Assembly: GCA_900544555.1 (NCBI GenBank)
Contig: UQWD01000029.1
Span: 1 to 20,470, forward strand
From: an uncultured Eubacteriales bacterium
GTDB taxonomy: Bacteria > Bacillota > Clostridia > Christensenellales > CAG-138
DNA: 20,470 nucleotides
Direction: 5' to 3'
Below the pieces are notes generated by a model. The model did no database searches and had not been told where the DNA came from. It was given only the letters and a program-made list of their open reading frames with translations. Below are positions 7,597 to 14,059 of this stretch, one piece after another. Positions within the stretch are counted from its first letter, which is position 1. Each line of letters begins with the position of its first letter. Made by a program: the position numbers and the translations under genes.

Positions 7597-8031
7597 TTAA
7601 TTACTCATCGTTAGCTGCTCGCCCATCTTATGTTCTTCCAACTGCTTTGGTATGTATTCCGCAATCTTCATTGCATTCTTGCCCGCCGTGTCTACATAGT
7701 GCCCCCGGCGCCAAAACTCCCGGATTCTATACTTATACTTAAAGGCTGGAAACTGCTCGTATACCATCAGGCTGCTTTTTTGCCTTTGAGATACCTCATA
7801 AAGCTCGACACCGCCACTTTCGGCGGTATCTCCAGCAATATATGCACATGATACGGGCATATTTCCGCTTCGATTTATCTTTATATCCTTTTACTCACAC
7901 AGCATTCTTAATATCTTTCCTACCTTCTACCCGTTTCTCTCCAAAGAATACTTTCCTCCTGAATTTCGGCGCAAATATTATGTGGTATTTACATTCCGCT
8001 TCGTATGCGATAGACTTTTTGTGCCGTTCAT
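7597..8031 (-). pseudogene. tnpA: IS200/IS605-type transposase TnpA, frameshifted
   Basis: Full-length homology over about 145 codons is spread over three frames. The start ATG (8031) has a strong RBS 9 bases away, but the frame is wrong at once. The frame carrying AECKYHIIFAPKFRRKVFFGE runs to a stop at 7895. A second frame carries CPYHVHILLEIPPK with the HUH metal motif (His-Val-His at 7842-7850) and SSFMRYLKGK. The third frame (down to 7597) carries REFWRRGHYVDTAGKN, then AEYIPKQLEE with the candidate catalytic Tyr. At least three frameshifts mean no active single-strand transposase can be made. The family normally acts on hairpin ends as a dimer. Confidence 0.85.
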
Positions 8032-8042
8032 TCTTGGATGAC

Positions 8043-8099
8043 CTCCTTTTGCTTTTAGGTTGCAGTTGTCAGGCGGCATCCCGATTTTAGCAAAAGGAG
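8043..8099 (-). promoter_or_regulatory. RBS-sequestering hairpin of the tnpA leader
   Basis: CTCCTTTTGCT (8043-8053 on the plus strand) is perfectly complementary to AGCAAAAGGAG (8089-8099). In the minus-strand transcript the second arm contains the AAAGGAGGT ribosome binding site of tnpA. IS200 elements are known to repress transposase translation with such a leader stem. It is fully preserved although the gene itself is broken. Confidence 0.75.
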
Positions 8100-8168
8100 T
8101 TTCTTTATCCGCATCATCGCCAGGAGGCTTCTTTTGAATCACTCGCGTAGCGCATGGCTTTCTATTGG

Positions 8169-8198
8169 CAAAAAAGCACCCGCTTGCGAAGCGGGTGC
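8169..8198 (-). terminator. Intrinsic terminator of the 8225-9268 hydrolase gene
   Basis: A perfect 10-bp GC-rich stem (GCACCCGCTT/AAGCGGGTGC, 8176-8198) with a 3-base loop is followed on the minus strand by six T. It lies about 27 bases past the hydrolase stop codon. Confidence 0.88.
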
Positions 8199-8224
8199 GG
8201 TAGTAAACGGATTAATCCGGCAGC

Positions 8225-9268
8225 TTATGGCATAATTACCGGTATGTATTCCAATACGGCGGACGCTAGTTTTTCGGCTTTTTCCTCATGCAGCAGATGG
8301 CCGGCGTTGCGAATTACAGCAAACTGAGCGTTATGCAAGGCGGCGTGGAATAGCTGAGCGCTTTCCGGCAAATGCCATTTATCCTCGCTGCCCCATAGGA
8401 TTAGTACCTCATTATCAATATTGCGCATCTCCTTAAGCAGTTCTTCATCGTCAAAACGGTGAAGCGACAGCCGAACCGCCCTTCGCGCCCTGGGCTCTGA
8501 TGCTGGCCGATAATACTCCTCTACGACTTCTTCAGTGATAATGGTTAAGTCAAATACGGCTTCGCGCAGCAGATTTCCAACCGTTTTATAGCTATAGAGC
8601 CTGCTTGCGATTCCTCCCACTAAAGAGCTGTCAATCATTCGGATATGAAGCGGCATTTCAGGCGTGATTCCGCCGGGCGCCAACAAAATAACACGCCCAA
8701 CCCTTTCGGGCGTTTTACGCGCCAACTCAAGCACATAAGCCGCGCCCAATGAAAAACCGATAAAATGCGCTGATTGAATACCCAACGCATCCATGAATAA
8801 ACGAAGAGAACGGGCGTGATCCTCAATGGAATAGTCAAAGGAGTCCGGCCTGTCCGAATAACCGTGGCCAAACAAATCAACCGCAATTACCCGGTAGCTT
8901 TGACTGAGGCGCTCAAAAACATTGCGCCAGGTATACAGTGATTGGCCAACGGTATGCACCAGAATGAGCGGCTCGCCGTTACCCGCCTCCATGTAGTGCA
9001 TTTTTACCTGTTCATAGCCATTTGTTTCTTCCAGCTCCTGAGCTTTCTCATATTCCTGAGAATCCGGCGGCTCCGACATATTGTCATCCGACGCATCCGC
9101 TATCTCTGCCGACTCATCCGCGGCATTGAGAGCCTTATCGAACGCCACCGAAGCTTTGCGTACTTTTCTCATCCTCAGTTCAGGCAACTCTAATGGCAGA
9201 GCAATATGAGCATAGTCGCCCGTATGTTCTGAGTTAATAAATTTTTTCACTTGTAGGGAAAGAGCCAC
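8225..9268 (-). CDS. Alpha/beta hydrolase with acidic N-terminal extension
   Basis: A 347-residue protein. The GTG at 9268 is taken as the start because AAGGAGG ends 6 bases before it; the ATG two codons upstream abuts the RBS, and the ATG at 9307 lies upstream of it. The C-terminal 250 residues form a classical alpha/beta hydrolase: the oxyanion segment LVHTVGQSLYTW, the nucleophile elbow GFSLG with Ser173, Asp296 in WGSEDKWH, and His324 in NAGHLLHEE. There is no signal peptide, so it is cytoplasmic. About 97 residues precede the domain, including an Asp/Glu-rich stretch at 48-81 that looks disordered. Homologues include esterases, haloperoxidase-like and C-C hydrolases; the substrate is not evident. 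It is monocistronic, with a good promoter, a repeat-rich operator region and a terminator. Confidence 0.88.
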   Translation of the reverse strand: MALSLQVKKFINSEHTGDYAHIALPLELPELRMRKVRKASVAFDKALNAADESAEIADASDDNMSEPPDSQEYEKAQELEETNGYEQVKMHYMEAGNGEPLILVHTVGQSLYTWRNVFERLSQSYRVIAVDLFGHGYSDRPDSFDYSIEDHARSLRLFMDALGIQSAHFIGFSLGAAYVLELARKTPERVGRVILLAPGGITPEMPLHIRMIDSSLVGGIASRLYSYKTVGNLLREAVFDLTIITEEVVEEYYRPASEPRARRAVRLSLHRFDDEELLKEMRNIDNEVLILWGSEDKWHLPESAQLFHAALHNAQFAVIRNAGHLLHEEKAEKLASAVLEYIPVIMP

Positions 9269-9283
9269 GGACATCCTCCTTAA

Positions 9284-9316
9284 GCATGTACTATCGCTAA
9301 AGTACATGGTACATGC
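9284..9316. promoter_or_regulatory. Operator-like cluster of GTACATG repeats
   Basis: GCATGTAC (9284-9291) is the exact reverse complement of GTACATGC (9309-9316), and a third copy, GTACATG, lies at 9302-9308. The cluster sits between the predicted transcription start (about 9325) and the ribosome binding site of the hydrolase gene, so it could be a repressor operator or a leader hairpin. Confidence 0.5.
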
Positions 9317-9331
9317 ATAATATCATTATTT

Positions 9332-9360
9332 ATCATACAATCTTTCGTGTTTATTTGCAA
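9332..9360 (-). promoter_or_regulatory. Sigma-A-type promoter of the hydrolase gene
   Basis: On the minus strand TTGCAA (9360-9355) and TATGAT (9337-9332) are separated by 17 bp. Confidence 0.65.
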
Positions 9361-9801
9361 GGTTTCGATAAGGAGAATAGGTATTATTTGCGTTTTTTTA
9401 TGATTTGTTTACCAAATTTGTTTTTATTTAAGAGGCATACAGCGGCATTCTTGATTGATAACACAAAGCAGAACGATAAAATACTGTGGTTCCATGACTT
9501 TATGTTAGTCAGTATTCATTTACTTTAATAATTTCACATAAAAATCAAAGCCGCTTGCTTGTACTCTATAAAAAATTGTATCAATAGGATTACGCTGTAC
9601 AAATTATCAAACTGGAGCTAAAAACAGGCGTGTCGGCGTCGGAATCTATATTCTACTTTCATCCGGCCGCATCTTCATCAAAACGCGACCGTGCTAAATA
9701 TATACGTTTGGAGTACCGCGTTTCCCCGTAGAAATTTCGTTTATGATGCTGATTAAAAATAAAATCAAGCTTTATTTGGCTAGTTGAACGTTCCGTTTTT
9801 A
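9361..9801. other. Intergenic stretch without recognised genes
   Basis: An AT-rich region between the hydrolase promoter and the end of the fibre operon. The 71-residue plus-strand frame at 9313-9528 has no RBS and a random-looking composition. A minus-strand frame near 9540-9670 is interrupted by stops. No feature is claimed. Confidence 0.4.
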
Positions 9802-9832
9802 CCGCCTAAACTTAATCGTTTAATCCAGGCGG
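9802..9832 (-). terminator. Hairpin at the 3' end of the fibre operon
   Basis: CCGCCT (9802-9807) pairs with AGGCGG (9827-9832), with an inner AAAC/GTTT pair. It begins 6 bases after the last stop codon, where a terminator is expected, but no T-run follows on the minus strand, so it may instead be a 3'-end stabilising hairpin. Confidence 0.35.
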
Positions 9833-9837
9833 CGTAT

Positions 9838-10119
9838 TTATTCCTCATCGCTGGATGAATTATCCTGCGGCGGCGCAGGAGTGGGATCTTCCCCATTATC
9901 CTGCTCAGGTTCACTCGCTTGCGCGTCCGTGTCCGTAGGGGCTGGTTCCCCGGACTTATCGTTTCCCGGCTGTGAAAGGTTATAGCGGATAGTAATATCC
10001 AACTCCGCGTTATCCTCAAGATAAGCCCCTGTATTGCGCGTTTGAACCGACAAAATCATGGCTGCGGCCACAAATATTACGAATGCCCGAAGTAAGCCTC
10101 GCAGATTCCATTTACGCAT
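9838..10119 (-). CDS. Small exported TasA-like stub with acidic tail
   Basis: A 93-residue protein, the last gene of the operon. It starts one base after the signal peptidase stop, and its RBS (GAGGTG) lies inside that gene. Residues 1-28 form a basic start and hydrophobic segment. Then GAYLEDNAELDITI (31-44) follows the pattern of the AWFTDTE...LDITI segment that opens the mature part of the TasA-like proteins upstream. After residue 50 the chain is a Pro/Asp/Glu-rich, probably disordered tail ending in SSSDEE. It therefore looks like the first strand of a TasA-type subunit without the rest of the fold. Placed next to SipW, it could serve as a fibre starter, chain terminator or accessory factor, in the way TapA does in Bacillus; this is inference. 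Confidence 0.7.
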   Translation of the reverse strand: MRKWNLRGLLRAFVIFVAAAMILSVQTRNTGAYLEDNAELDITIRYNLSQPGNDKSGEPAPTDTDAQASEPEQDNGEDPTPAPPQDNSSSDEE

Positions 10120-10120
10120 C

Positions 10121-10789
10121 TTATTTCACCTCTATAATTGATTCCGTCCCGTTCTTAGCCGGCTCAGCCGCCGTCAACGGCTCTTGTTCAGCGCCGTCGG
10201 CCTTACAATCCGCCTGCGCGCTTTCCCCGGACTTTTTCTCCCTGCGGTATTCCCCAATATGCTGCGCGAGCTGAAGGAGTTCCAGCAAAAATATTACCAT
10301 GCAAGGTAAAAGGCATACCAGGAAAAAACCGAGCTTAGTCTTTAAAAAGTTTAATAAATATCCCAAAAGCGGTATATGAAAAACCACTTTTCCTATCACG
10401 TTCGCCGGAAGCGCCGCCGCCCCGTCCTTATCTTCATTGGCGTCGCCCTTGGTGATAAACATAACCGAATCCCGGTAATCCGCGATTTCAACGATTCTAT
10501 GGGTTACAACCTTGCCAAAATAAAGCGGATCGTTGGATAAAAATGTTATGATATCCCCCTCGATAAGTTCAAGCGGTTCCTTATCCGCAACAATAACCAC
10601 GCTGCCGGTAGGAATCGCGCCCTCCATGCTTCCGCTCATGACATTCAAAACGCGAATGCCGTTTAAAAACGGCAACTTTTGGCCGCGTGACCCAAGCAGC
10701 AGGAAGAACAATACAGCGATCAAAAGCGCGACTGCCGTCCATGCCGCGGCTTTGACCGTTTTTTTAACGATTGACCCGGCCCTACGCAT
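10121..10789 (-). CDS. sipW: SipW-type signal peptidase I
   Basis: A 222-residue membrane serine protease that removes signal peptides, of the endoplasmic-reticulum/SipW type. One helix lies at about 14-33. The catalytic Ser54 is in VMSGSMEGAIPTG, and the general base is His97 in VVTHRIV, where ordinary bacterial type I enzymes have Lys. The motif GDANEDKD (115-122) supplies the conserved Asp. A second helix lies at about 153-174, followed by a polar cytoplasmic tail. The start ATG overlaps the end of the preceding gene by 8 bases, which suggests translational coupling. In Bacillus, SipW processes TasA and TapA; here all five neighbours carry the matching type of signal peptide, so they are its likely substrates. 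Confidence 0.93.
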   Translation of the reverse strand: MRRAGSIVKKTVKAAAWTAVALLIAVLFFLLLGSRGQKLPFLNGIRVLNVMSGSMEGAIPTGSVVIVADKEPLELIEGDIITFLSNDPLYFGKVVTHRIVEIADYRDSVMFITKGDANEDKDGAAALPANVIGKVVFHIPLLGYLLNFLKTKLGFFLVCLLPCMVIFLLELLQLAQHIGEYRREKKSGESAQADCKADGAEQEPLTAAEPAKNGTESIIEVK

Positions 10790-11279
10790 CGCCCGCTTCT
10801 AATTGCAGCGCCCGAACTGTAATTGCAAAGCCCAACCCGTCTTCACCGGTTGCGTCCACCCCATTAACCAAGCCCGCATTGGATATAACCAGATTGCAGG
10901 CCAATCGCTCCCCTGCCTGCATAACCCTTCCATCCAGCTTTTCGCCATGCTCGTCCTTAAACTCATAGGCCATGCCGGCCAGCAATCTTTCGGCGCCCTG
11001 ATCCGCTTGCCGGGCCTTGAGGCCGAGCTCGATACGGACCGGGATGCTTGAGCGGTTTACTACGGTAAAAGGCGCGGATATAGGATCCGAATTCTCGGAG
11101 AGCAATCTAGTGATATCCAGATCGATTTCACCCTCAAGCTCCACGTCAACGGTTGCAGACTCCACATTTACCGACATACTCTCCGACTCCAGGTTCCAGG
11201 CGACGGTGTACCCTATGGCTGTGGTTAAAAGTATAAGCAGCCCTATTAAAACTACTGTCCGCTTAAACAACTGGGACAC
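10782..11279 (-). CDS. Small TasA-like exported protein
   Basis: A 165-residue protein with a GTG start; GGAGG lies 9 bases upstream. The hydrophobic segment (9-25) ends in TVAWNLESES, a variant of the AWFTDTE cleavage region of the larger paralogues. The mature part keeps the strand pattern SATVDVELEG and VVNRSSIPVRIEL, which corresponds to NAGTLPVKIQL in the TasA-like protein upstream. It lacks their two-cysteine glycine loop and their AKHYH motif, and has a single Cys128. Its 3' end overlaps sipW. By position and size it could be the counterpart of TapA, the anchor or nucleator in Bacillus, but sequence identity with TapA is not evident. Confidence 0.75.
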   Translation of the reverse strand: MSQLFKRTVVLIGLLILLTTAIGYTVAWNLESESMSVNVESATVDVELEGEIDLDITRLLSENSDPISAPFTVVNRSSIPVRIELGLKARQADQGAERLLAGMAYEFKDEHGEKLDGRVMQAGERLACNLVISNAGLVNGVDATGEDGLGFAITVRALQLEAGDA

Positions 11280-11307
11280 TGACCCACACCTCCAAAAGTT
11301 TTTCTTT

Positions 11308-11338
11308 TTCCGCGCGGTTGCCGAGCAACCGCGCGGAA
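11308..11338. repeat. Strong intercistronic hairpin, 14-bp stem
   Basis: A perfect 14-bp GC-rich inverted repeat (11308-11321 with 11325-11338, 3-base loop) lies between the plain TasA-like gene and the small TasA-like gene. On the minus strand it is followed by an A-rich tract, not by T, so it is not a normal intrinsic terminator. It would protect the 3' end of the upstream message or lower downstream expression. Confidence 0.75.
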
Positions 11339-11359
11339 TCTTGCACCCGCAATAAAATT

Positions 11360-12073
11360 TTACGGATTTTCCGGGCCGAACTCGGCGCCTTCATCCGTTT
11401 GAGCGGCAGCTACGTTAAGTACCGCATGATAGTGCTTAGCCTGGAACGCATTGCCTGCTTCAGCGTCAAGATACGCGCCAATGGCGTAAGTGCTTCCCGT
11501 CTCGCCGGCGTTCAAAATCAGGTCGTTTCCTTCCTCATCCTCAAGAATCTGGAGGAAGTCTGCCGCCGTAAACGAGTTCACCTTTTCATATTCGCCGTCC
11601 GCATTCTTTATCAAAAGAACAAGCCGCAAAGCTTCCATAAGGCTGTTATCACAATCCACCAGCGCGGGATCCCCAACCATTACGCCGCCAACGCCATTGT
11701 CGATAATATTATCTATCTGGCAGTCCTCGGGGATATCACCCTCTACTAGCTGGAGCTGAATCTTGACAGGAAGCGTGCCCGCGTTCGTAATGGCGAACTC
11801 CTGTACATAAACGGTCGGTTCGGCAAAACCGGCCTCAGGATAGTCGATATCGGAATTGATCTCGGCAAGGAACGCCTCTTCGCTGGCCATCGGGCGAAGG
11901 TTTTGGAACAAGAGCCCCTCGTTTTCGCCTATGGTGATATCCAGTATTCCCGCCTCAAACCGGGCGTCCGCACGCTCCGTATCCGTAAACCAAGCCAAAG
12001 TCGCCCCAACAAGCAGAGCCAGCACGCCAAGCGCGGTCACAACGGACAATGTAATCTTTTTCTTCGTACTCAT
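11360..12073 (-). CDS. TasA/camelysin-family fibre protein
   Basis: A 237-residue exported protein with RBS AGGGGGAAA. The signal peptide has a KKK start and a hydrophobic core (8-24); the SipW-type junction is ATLAWFTDTE (24-33), with cleavage expected near Ala27. The mature domain has the TasA pattern FEAGILDITIG, NLRP, then ITNAGTLPVKIQL. A loop bounded by Cys118 and Cys141, rich in Gly, Asn and Asp, could carry a disulfide. The C-terminal motif AKHYHAVLNVAAAQTDEGAE closes the domain. TasA-type subunits polymerise into extracellular matrix fibres by donating their N-terminal strand to the next subunit. With no extra domain, this is the best candidate for the major subunit. Confidence 0.88.
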   Translation of the reverse strand: MSTKKKITLSVVTALGVLALLVGATLAWFTDTERADARFEAGILDITIGENEGLLFQNLRPMASEEAFLAEINSDIDYPEAGFAEPTVYVQEFAITNAGTLPVKIQLQLVEGDIPEDCQIDNIIDNGVGGVMVGDPALVDCDNSLMEALRLVLLIKNADGEYEKVNSFTAADFLQILEDEEGNDLILNAGETGSTYAIGAYLDAEAGNAFQAKHYHAVLNVAAAQTDEGAEFGPENP

Positions 12074-12107
12074 TTTTATTTCCCCCTAAAAATTTGTATT
12101 TGCCGAC

Positions 12108-13949
12108 CTATCGCGGATTGTTGATTAAATTCGGATATGCGCCGTTCTGGAACCTCCAGATAGCGGTATCGAAGCCGGCGAGTATAGCGCCGTCTGTTAA
12201 GGTATTGAGCCTCGTGCCAAAGCCCGACGCCGAGCTATAAGCATAGTAGGCGTTCGAGATGGTTCCTCCCTGGTTATAGCCGATGCAATCGCCGGCGGTA
12301 TTGCCTGCGCCCGCGCCAATCGTCCATCCGCTTACCCTGCCGTAGGAGCTTGCGATGGTTGAATTCCTGTTCATACCGACCAGACCGCCCACATAACTGT
12401 GCGCGCAGATAGGCTGTGCGTACGCCCAGCAATTGCGGATAACGGAATTGCTGTCGTTATGCCCAACCAGGCCGCCGGCAAAGTACCAATTGCCGGATAT
12501 CTGGGAACCCTGATACCAGCTTTTGTTAATGCCACCGTTCGCCCAGCTTTCCGTAATGGTTCCGCCATAGTTAATGCCGACCAGTCCGCCTAAGCACCCG
12601 CTGATAGCGTCCGATCCTTCATTGGTCGTATACGTGTTCGCGACATCTACTTTAGCGCTGCATTTTCCGATATTGCCGCCGTTTACGCCCACAAGCCCGC
12701 CGGTGAAGGAGCCCGTATAGGTCGGGCTGCTGCCTAGCGAAGCCAATGTGTAGCTCGTAGTCGTAACCGTGCCGCTGACATGGCAGTTTTCAATCGTACC
12801 AGCGTTCTGCCCGGCAAGTACTCCCGCAACCGCACCGGCCCGAATGTTCGCGTTAGCAATGGTTAAATCCTTTATCGTACCTTTGTTATACGCAAATAAC
12901 CCGGCGCCTGCATAGGATGAGCTCAGATTAACCGTCAGGCCGGAAATGGTATGCCCGTCCCCGTTTATGGAGCCGGTAAACGGAACGTCGGAATCGTTCT
13001 GCGTAAGGCCCATGGGTATCCACGCGCCGCTCACGCTAAAGTCTTCTATTACGATATAATGGGCGTCCATCTTGTTTCGCACTGCGTCGAGAGTAGCCTG
13101 ATTATAAATTTGATACGGGTTTTCAATGCTCCCGTCGGGCGTCGGCTCCGGCGTGGGTTCGGGGGTCGGTTCAGGAGTCGGCTCCGGCGTGGGTTCAGGG
13201 GTCGGTTCCGGCGTGGGTTCAGGCGTTTCTACCGGTGGCGTCGATTCGCCCGGGCCGCCGATATCCGATCCGTCGTCCGTCTGCCCAGCGCCAACGTAAA
13301 TGTACGAGTGGTAATGCTTGGCCTGATAAGCGTTTAGCGTACCCTCGGGAAGATGTCCGCCGATAACATAAGTCGCGCTATCGCCCGCGCCGATAAAGCC
13401 GGCCGGCGCGTACATCGCGGTTTCGCCATCCTCAAGCGTCGCGGCATTGAGGTTTACGCCTTGTACGCGCGTCCACGTTTCATCAATAAGCTCATAAACA
13501 TAAATTTTCAGTACGTCTTTAAGCTCGTTCGCGCAGTCGGCAGTGCCGTCCTGCAAAACGCCGCCGCCTCCATTATCCACAACGTTGGTCACAAGGCAGC
13601 CCTCAGGAACCGGCGCGTCAACGGCGGTAAGCTGTATGCGCGCGGGAAGCGTTCCCTCATTGGAGACAGTGAGCGGCTGGAAGTAGACGGGAACCGGGTC
13701 GAAACCCTCCGTGTTCCTGTTTGCGTAGCCCTCAGCAAGTTCATTGTCGAATTGTGCAAGCGTCAGCGGGCGCAGGTTTTTAAATTCCAGCGGGCTGGAA
13801 TCGCCCAAATCAATATTGAGCACACCTGCCTCAAACCCGGCCGCCGCCTGTTCGTTATCCGTAAACCACGCGTACGTAGCGCCGGCCAGCAATGCCGCTA
13901 CTACGAGCACGGAGAGCGCGGATAACCAGATCTTCCTGTGTTTGTTCAT
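12108..13949 (-). CDS. TasA-like protein with PEPT linker and GLUG repeats
   Basis: A 613-residue exported protein. The ATG at 13949 is used because GGGGGGAG lies 5 bases upstream. Residues 1-27 are a SipW-type signal ending GATYA before WFTDNE. Residues 28-232 are a full TasA-like domain (NLRP, VSNEGTLPARIQL, Cys118...Cys139, AKHYH at 210-214, GAGQTDDGSDIGG). Residues 242-272 are a run of PEPT repeats. Residues 275-613 hold GLUG-type repeats (GGLVGxNxGxI at 417-427, 454-464, 492-502 and 521-531; C-terminal YPNLINN), which are expected to form a right-handed beta-helix or beta-solenoid. No LPxTG or other anchor is seen, so attachment probably goes through the TasA-like domain joining a fibre. 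Confidence 0.88.
   Translation of the reverse strand: MNKHRKIWLSALSVLVVAALLAGATYAWFTDNEQAAAGFEAGVLNIDLGDSSPLEFKNLRPLTLAQFDNELAEGYANRNTEGFDPVPVYFQPLTVSNEGTLPARIQLTAVDAPVPEGCLVTNVVDNGGGGVLQDGTADCANELKDVLKIYVYELIDETWTRVQGVNLNAATLEDGETAMYAPAGFIGAGDSATYVIGGHLPEGTLNAYQAKHYHSYIYVGAGQTDDGSDIGGPGESTPPVETPEPTPEPTPEPTPEPTPEPTPEPTPEPTPDGSIENPYQIYNQATLDAVRNKMDAHYIVIEDFSVSGAWIPMGLTQNDSDVPFTGSINGDGHTISGLTVNLSSSYAGAGLFAYNKGTIKDLTIANANIRAGAVAGVLAGQNAGTIENCHVSGTVTTTSYTLASLGSSPTYTGSFTGGLVGVNGGNIGKCSAKVDVANTYTTNEGSDAISGCLGGLVGINYGGTITESWANGGINKSWYQGSQISGNWYFAGGLVGHNDSNSVIRNCWAYAQPICAHSYVGGLVGMNRNSTIASSYGRVSGWTIGAGAGNTAGDCIGYNQGGTISNAYYAYSSASGFGTRLNTLTDGAILAGFDTAIWRFQNGAYPNLINNPR
13134..13229 (-). repeat. In-frame tandem repeat coding for (PEPT)n
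   Basis: A run of 12-base units coding Pro-Glu-Pro-Thr, with synonymous differences that partly recur at 24 bases. It forms the stiff linker between the TasA-like and GLUG parts, and its copy number may vary between strains. Confidence 0.85.
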
Positions 13950-14036
13950 CATTTCTCCCCCCATCAAGTTTAACTATGTAAAGTTACAGGCGATGCCGTA
14001 AACTAAACATCATAAGCCTCTGCTTTAATATAGCGC

Positions 14037-14059
14037 GGGAGCTTTGCGGCCTAGCTCCC
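14037..14059 (-). repeat. Hairpin over the stop codon of the first fibre gene
   Basis: GGGAGCT (14037-14043) pairs with AGCTCCC (14053-14059), and the second arm contains the stop codon. There is no T-run, so it probably separates or stabilises transcripts between the first and second genes of the operon. Confidence 0.5.

Larger units (their letters stand above)
7485..8165 (-). mobile_element. Decayed IS200/IS605-family element, ends approximate
   Basis: The element contains a broken single-domain Y1 transposase gene (7597-8031) and, upstream of it, a leader hairpin typical of IS200 elements. Downstream, 7500-7600 holds further small hairpins (AAGGG/CCCTT, CGCC/GGCG, GCCTG/CAGGC) of the type found at the ends of this family. 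The total length of about 0.7 kb matches IS200 (about 700 bp). No accompanying TnpB was found. The exact ends cannot be fixed because these elements do not make target-site duplications. The structured repeat at 7261-7484 may also belong to it. Confidence 0.6.

Noticed and set aside
7842..8090. 82-residue plus-strand open frame
   Set aside because: It is the complement of the N-terminal half of the IS200 transposase remnant.
13134..13229. Tandem repeat considered as a CRISPR array
   Set aside because: The units are 12 bases, contiguous and in frame, and code for a Pro-Glu-Pro-Thr linker; there are no spacers.
13353..13925. 190-residue plus-strand open frame
   Set aside because: It is a shadow of the TasA-GLUG gene: Arg-rich random composition, no RBS, fully inside a well-supported gene on the other strand.
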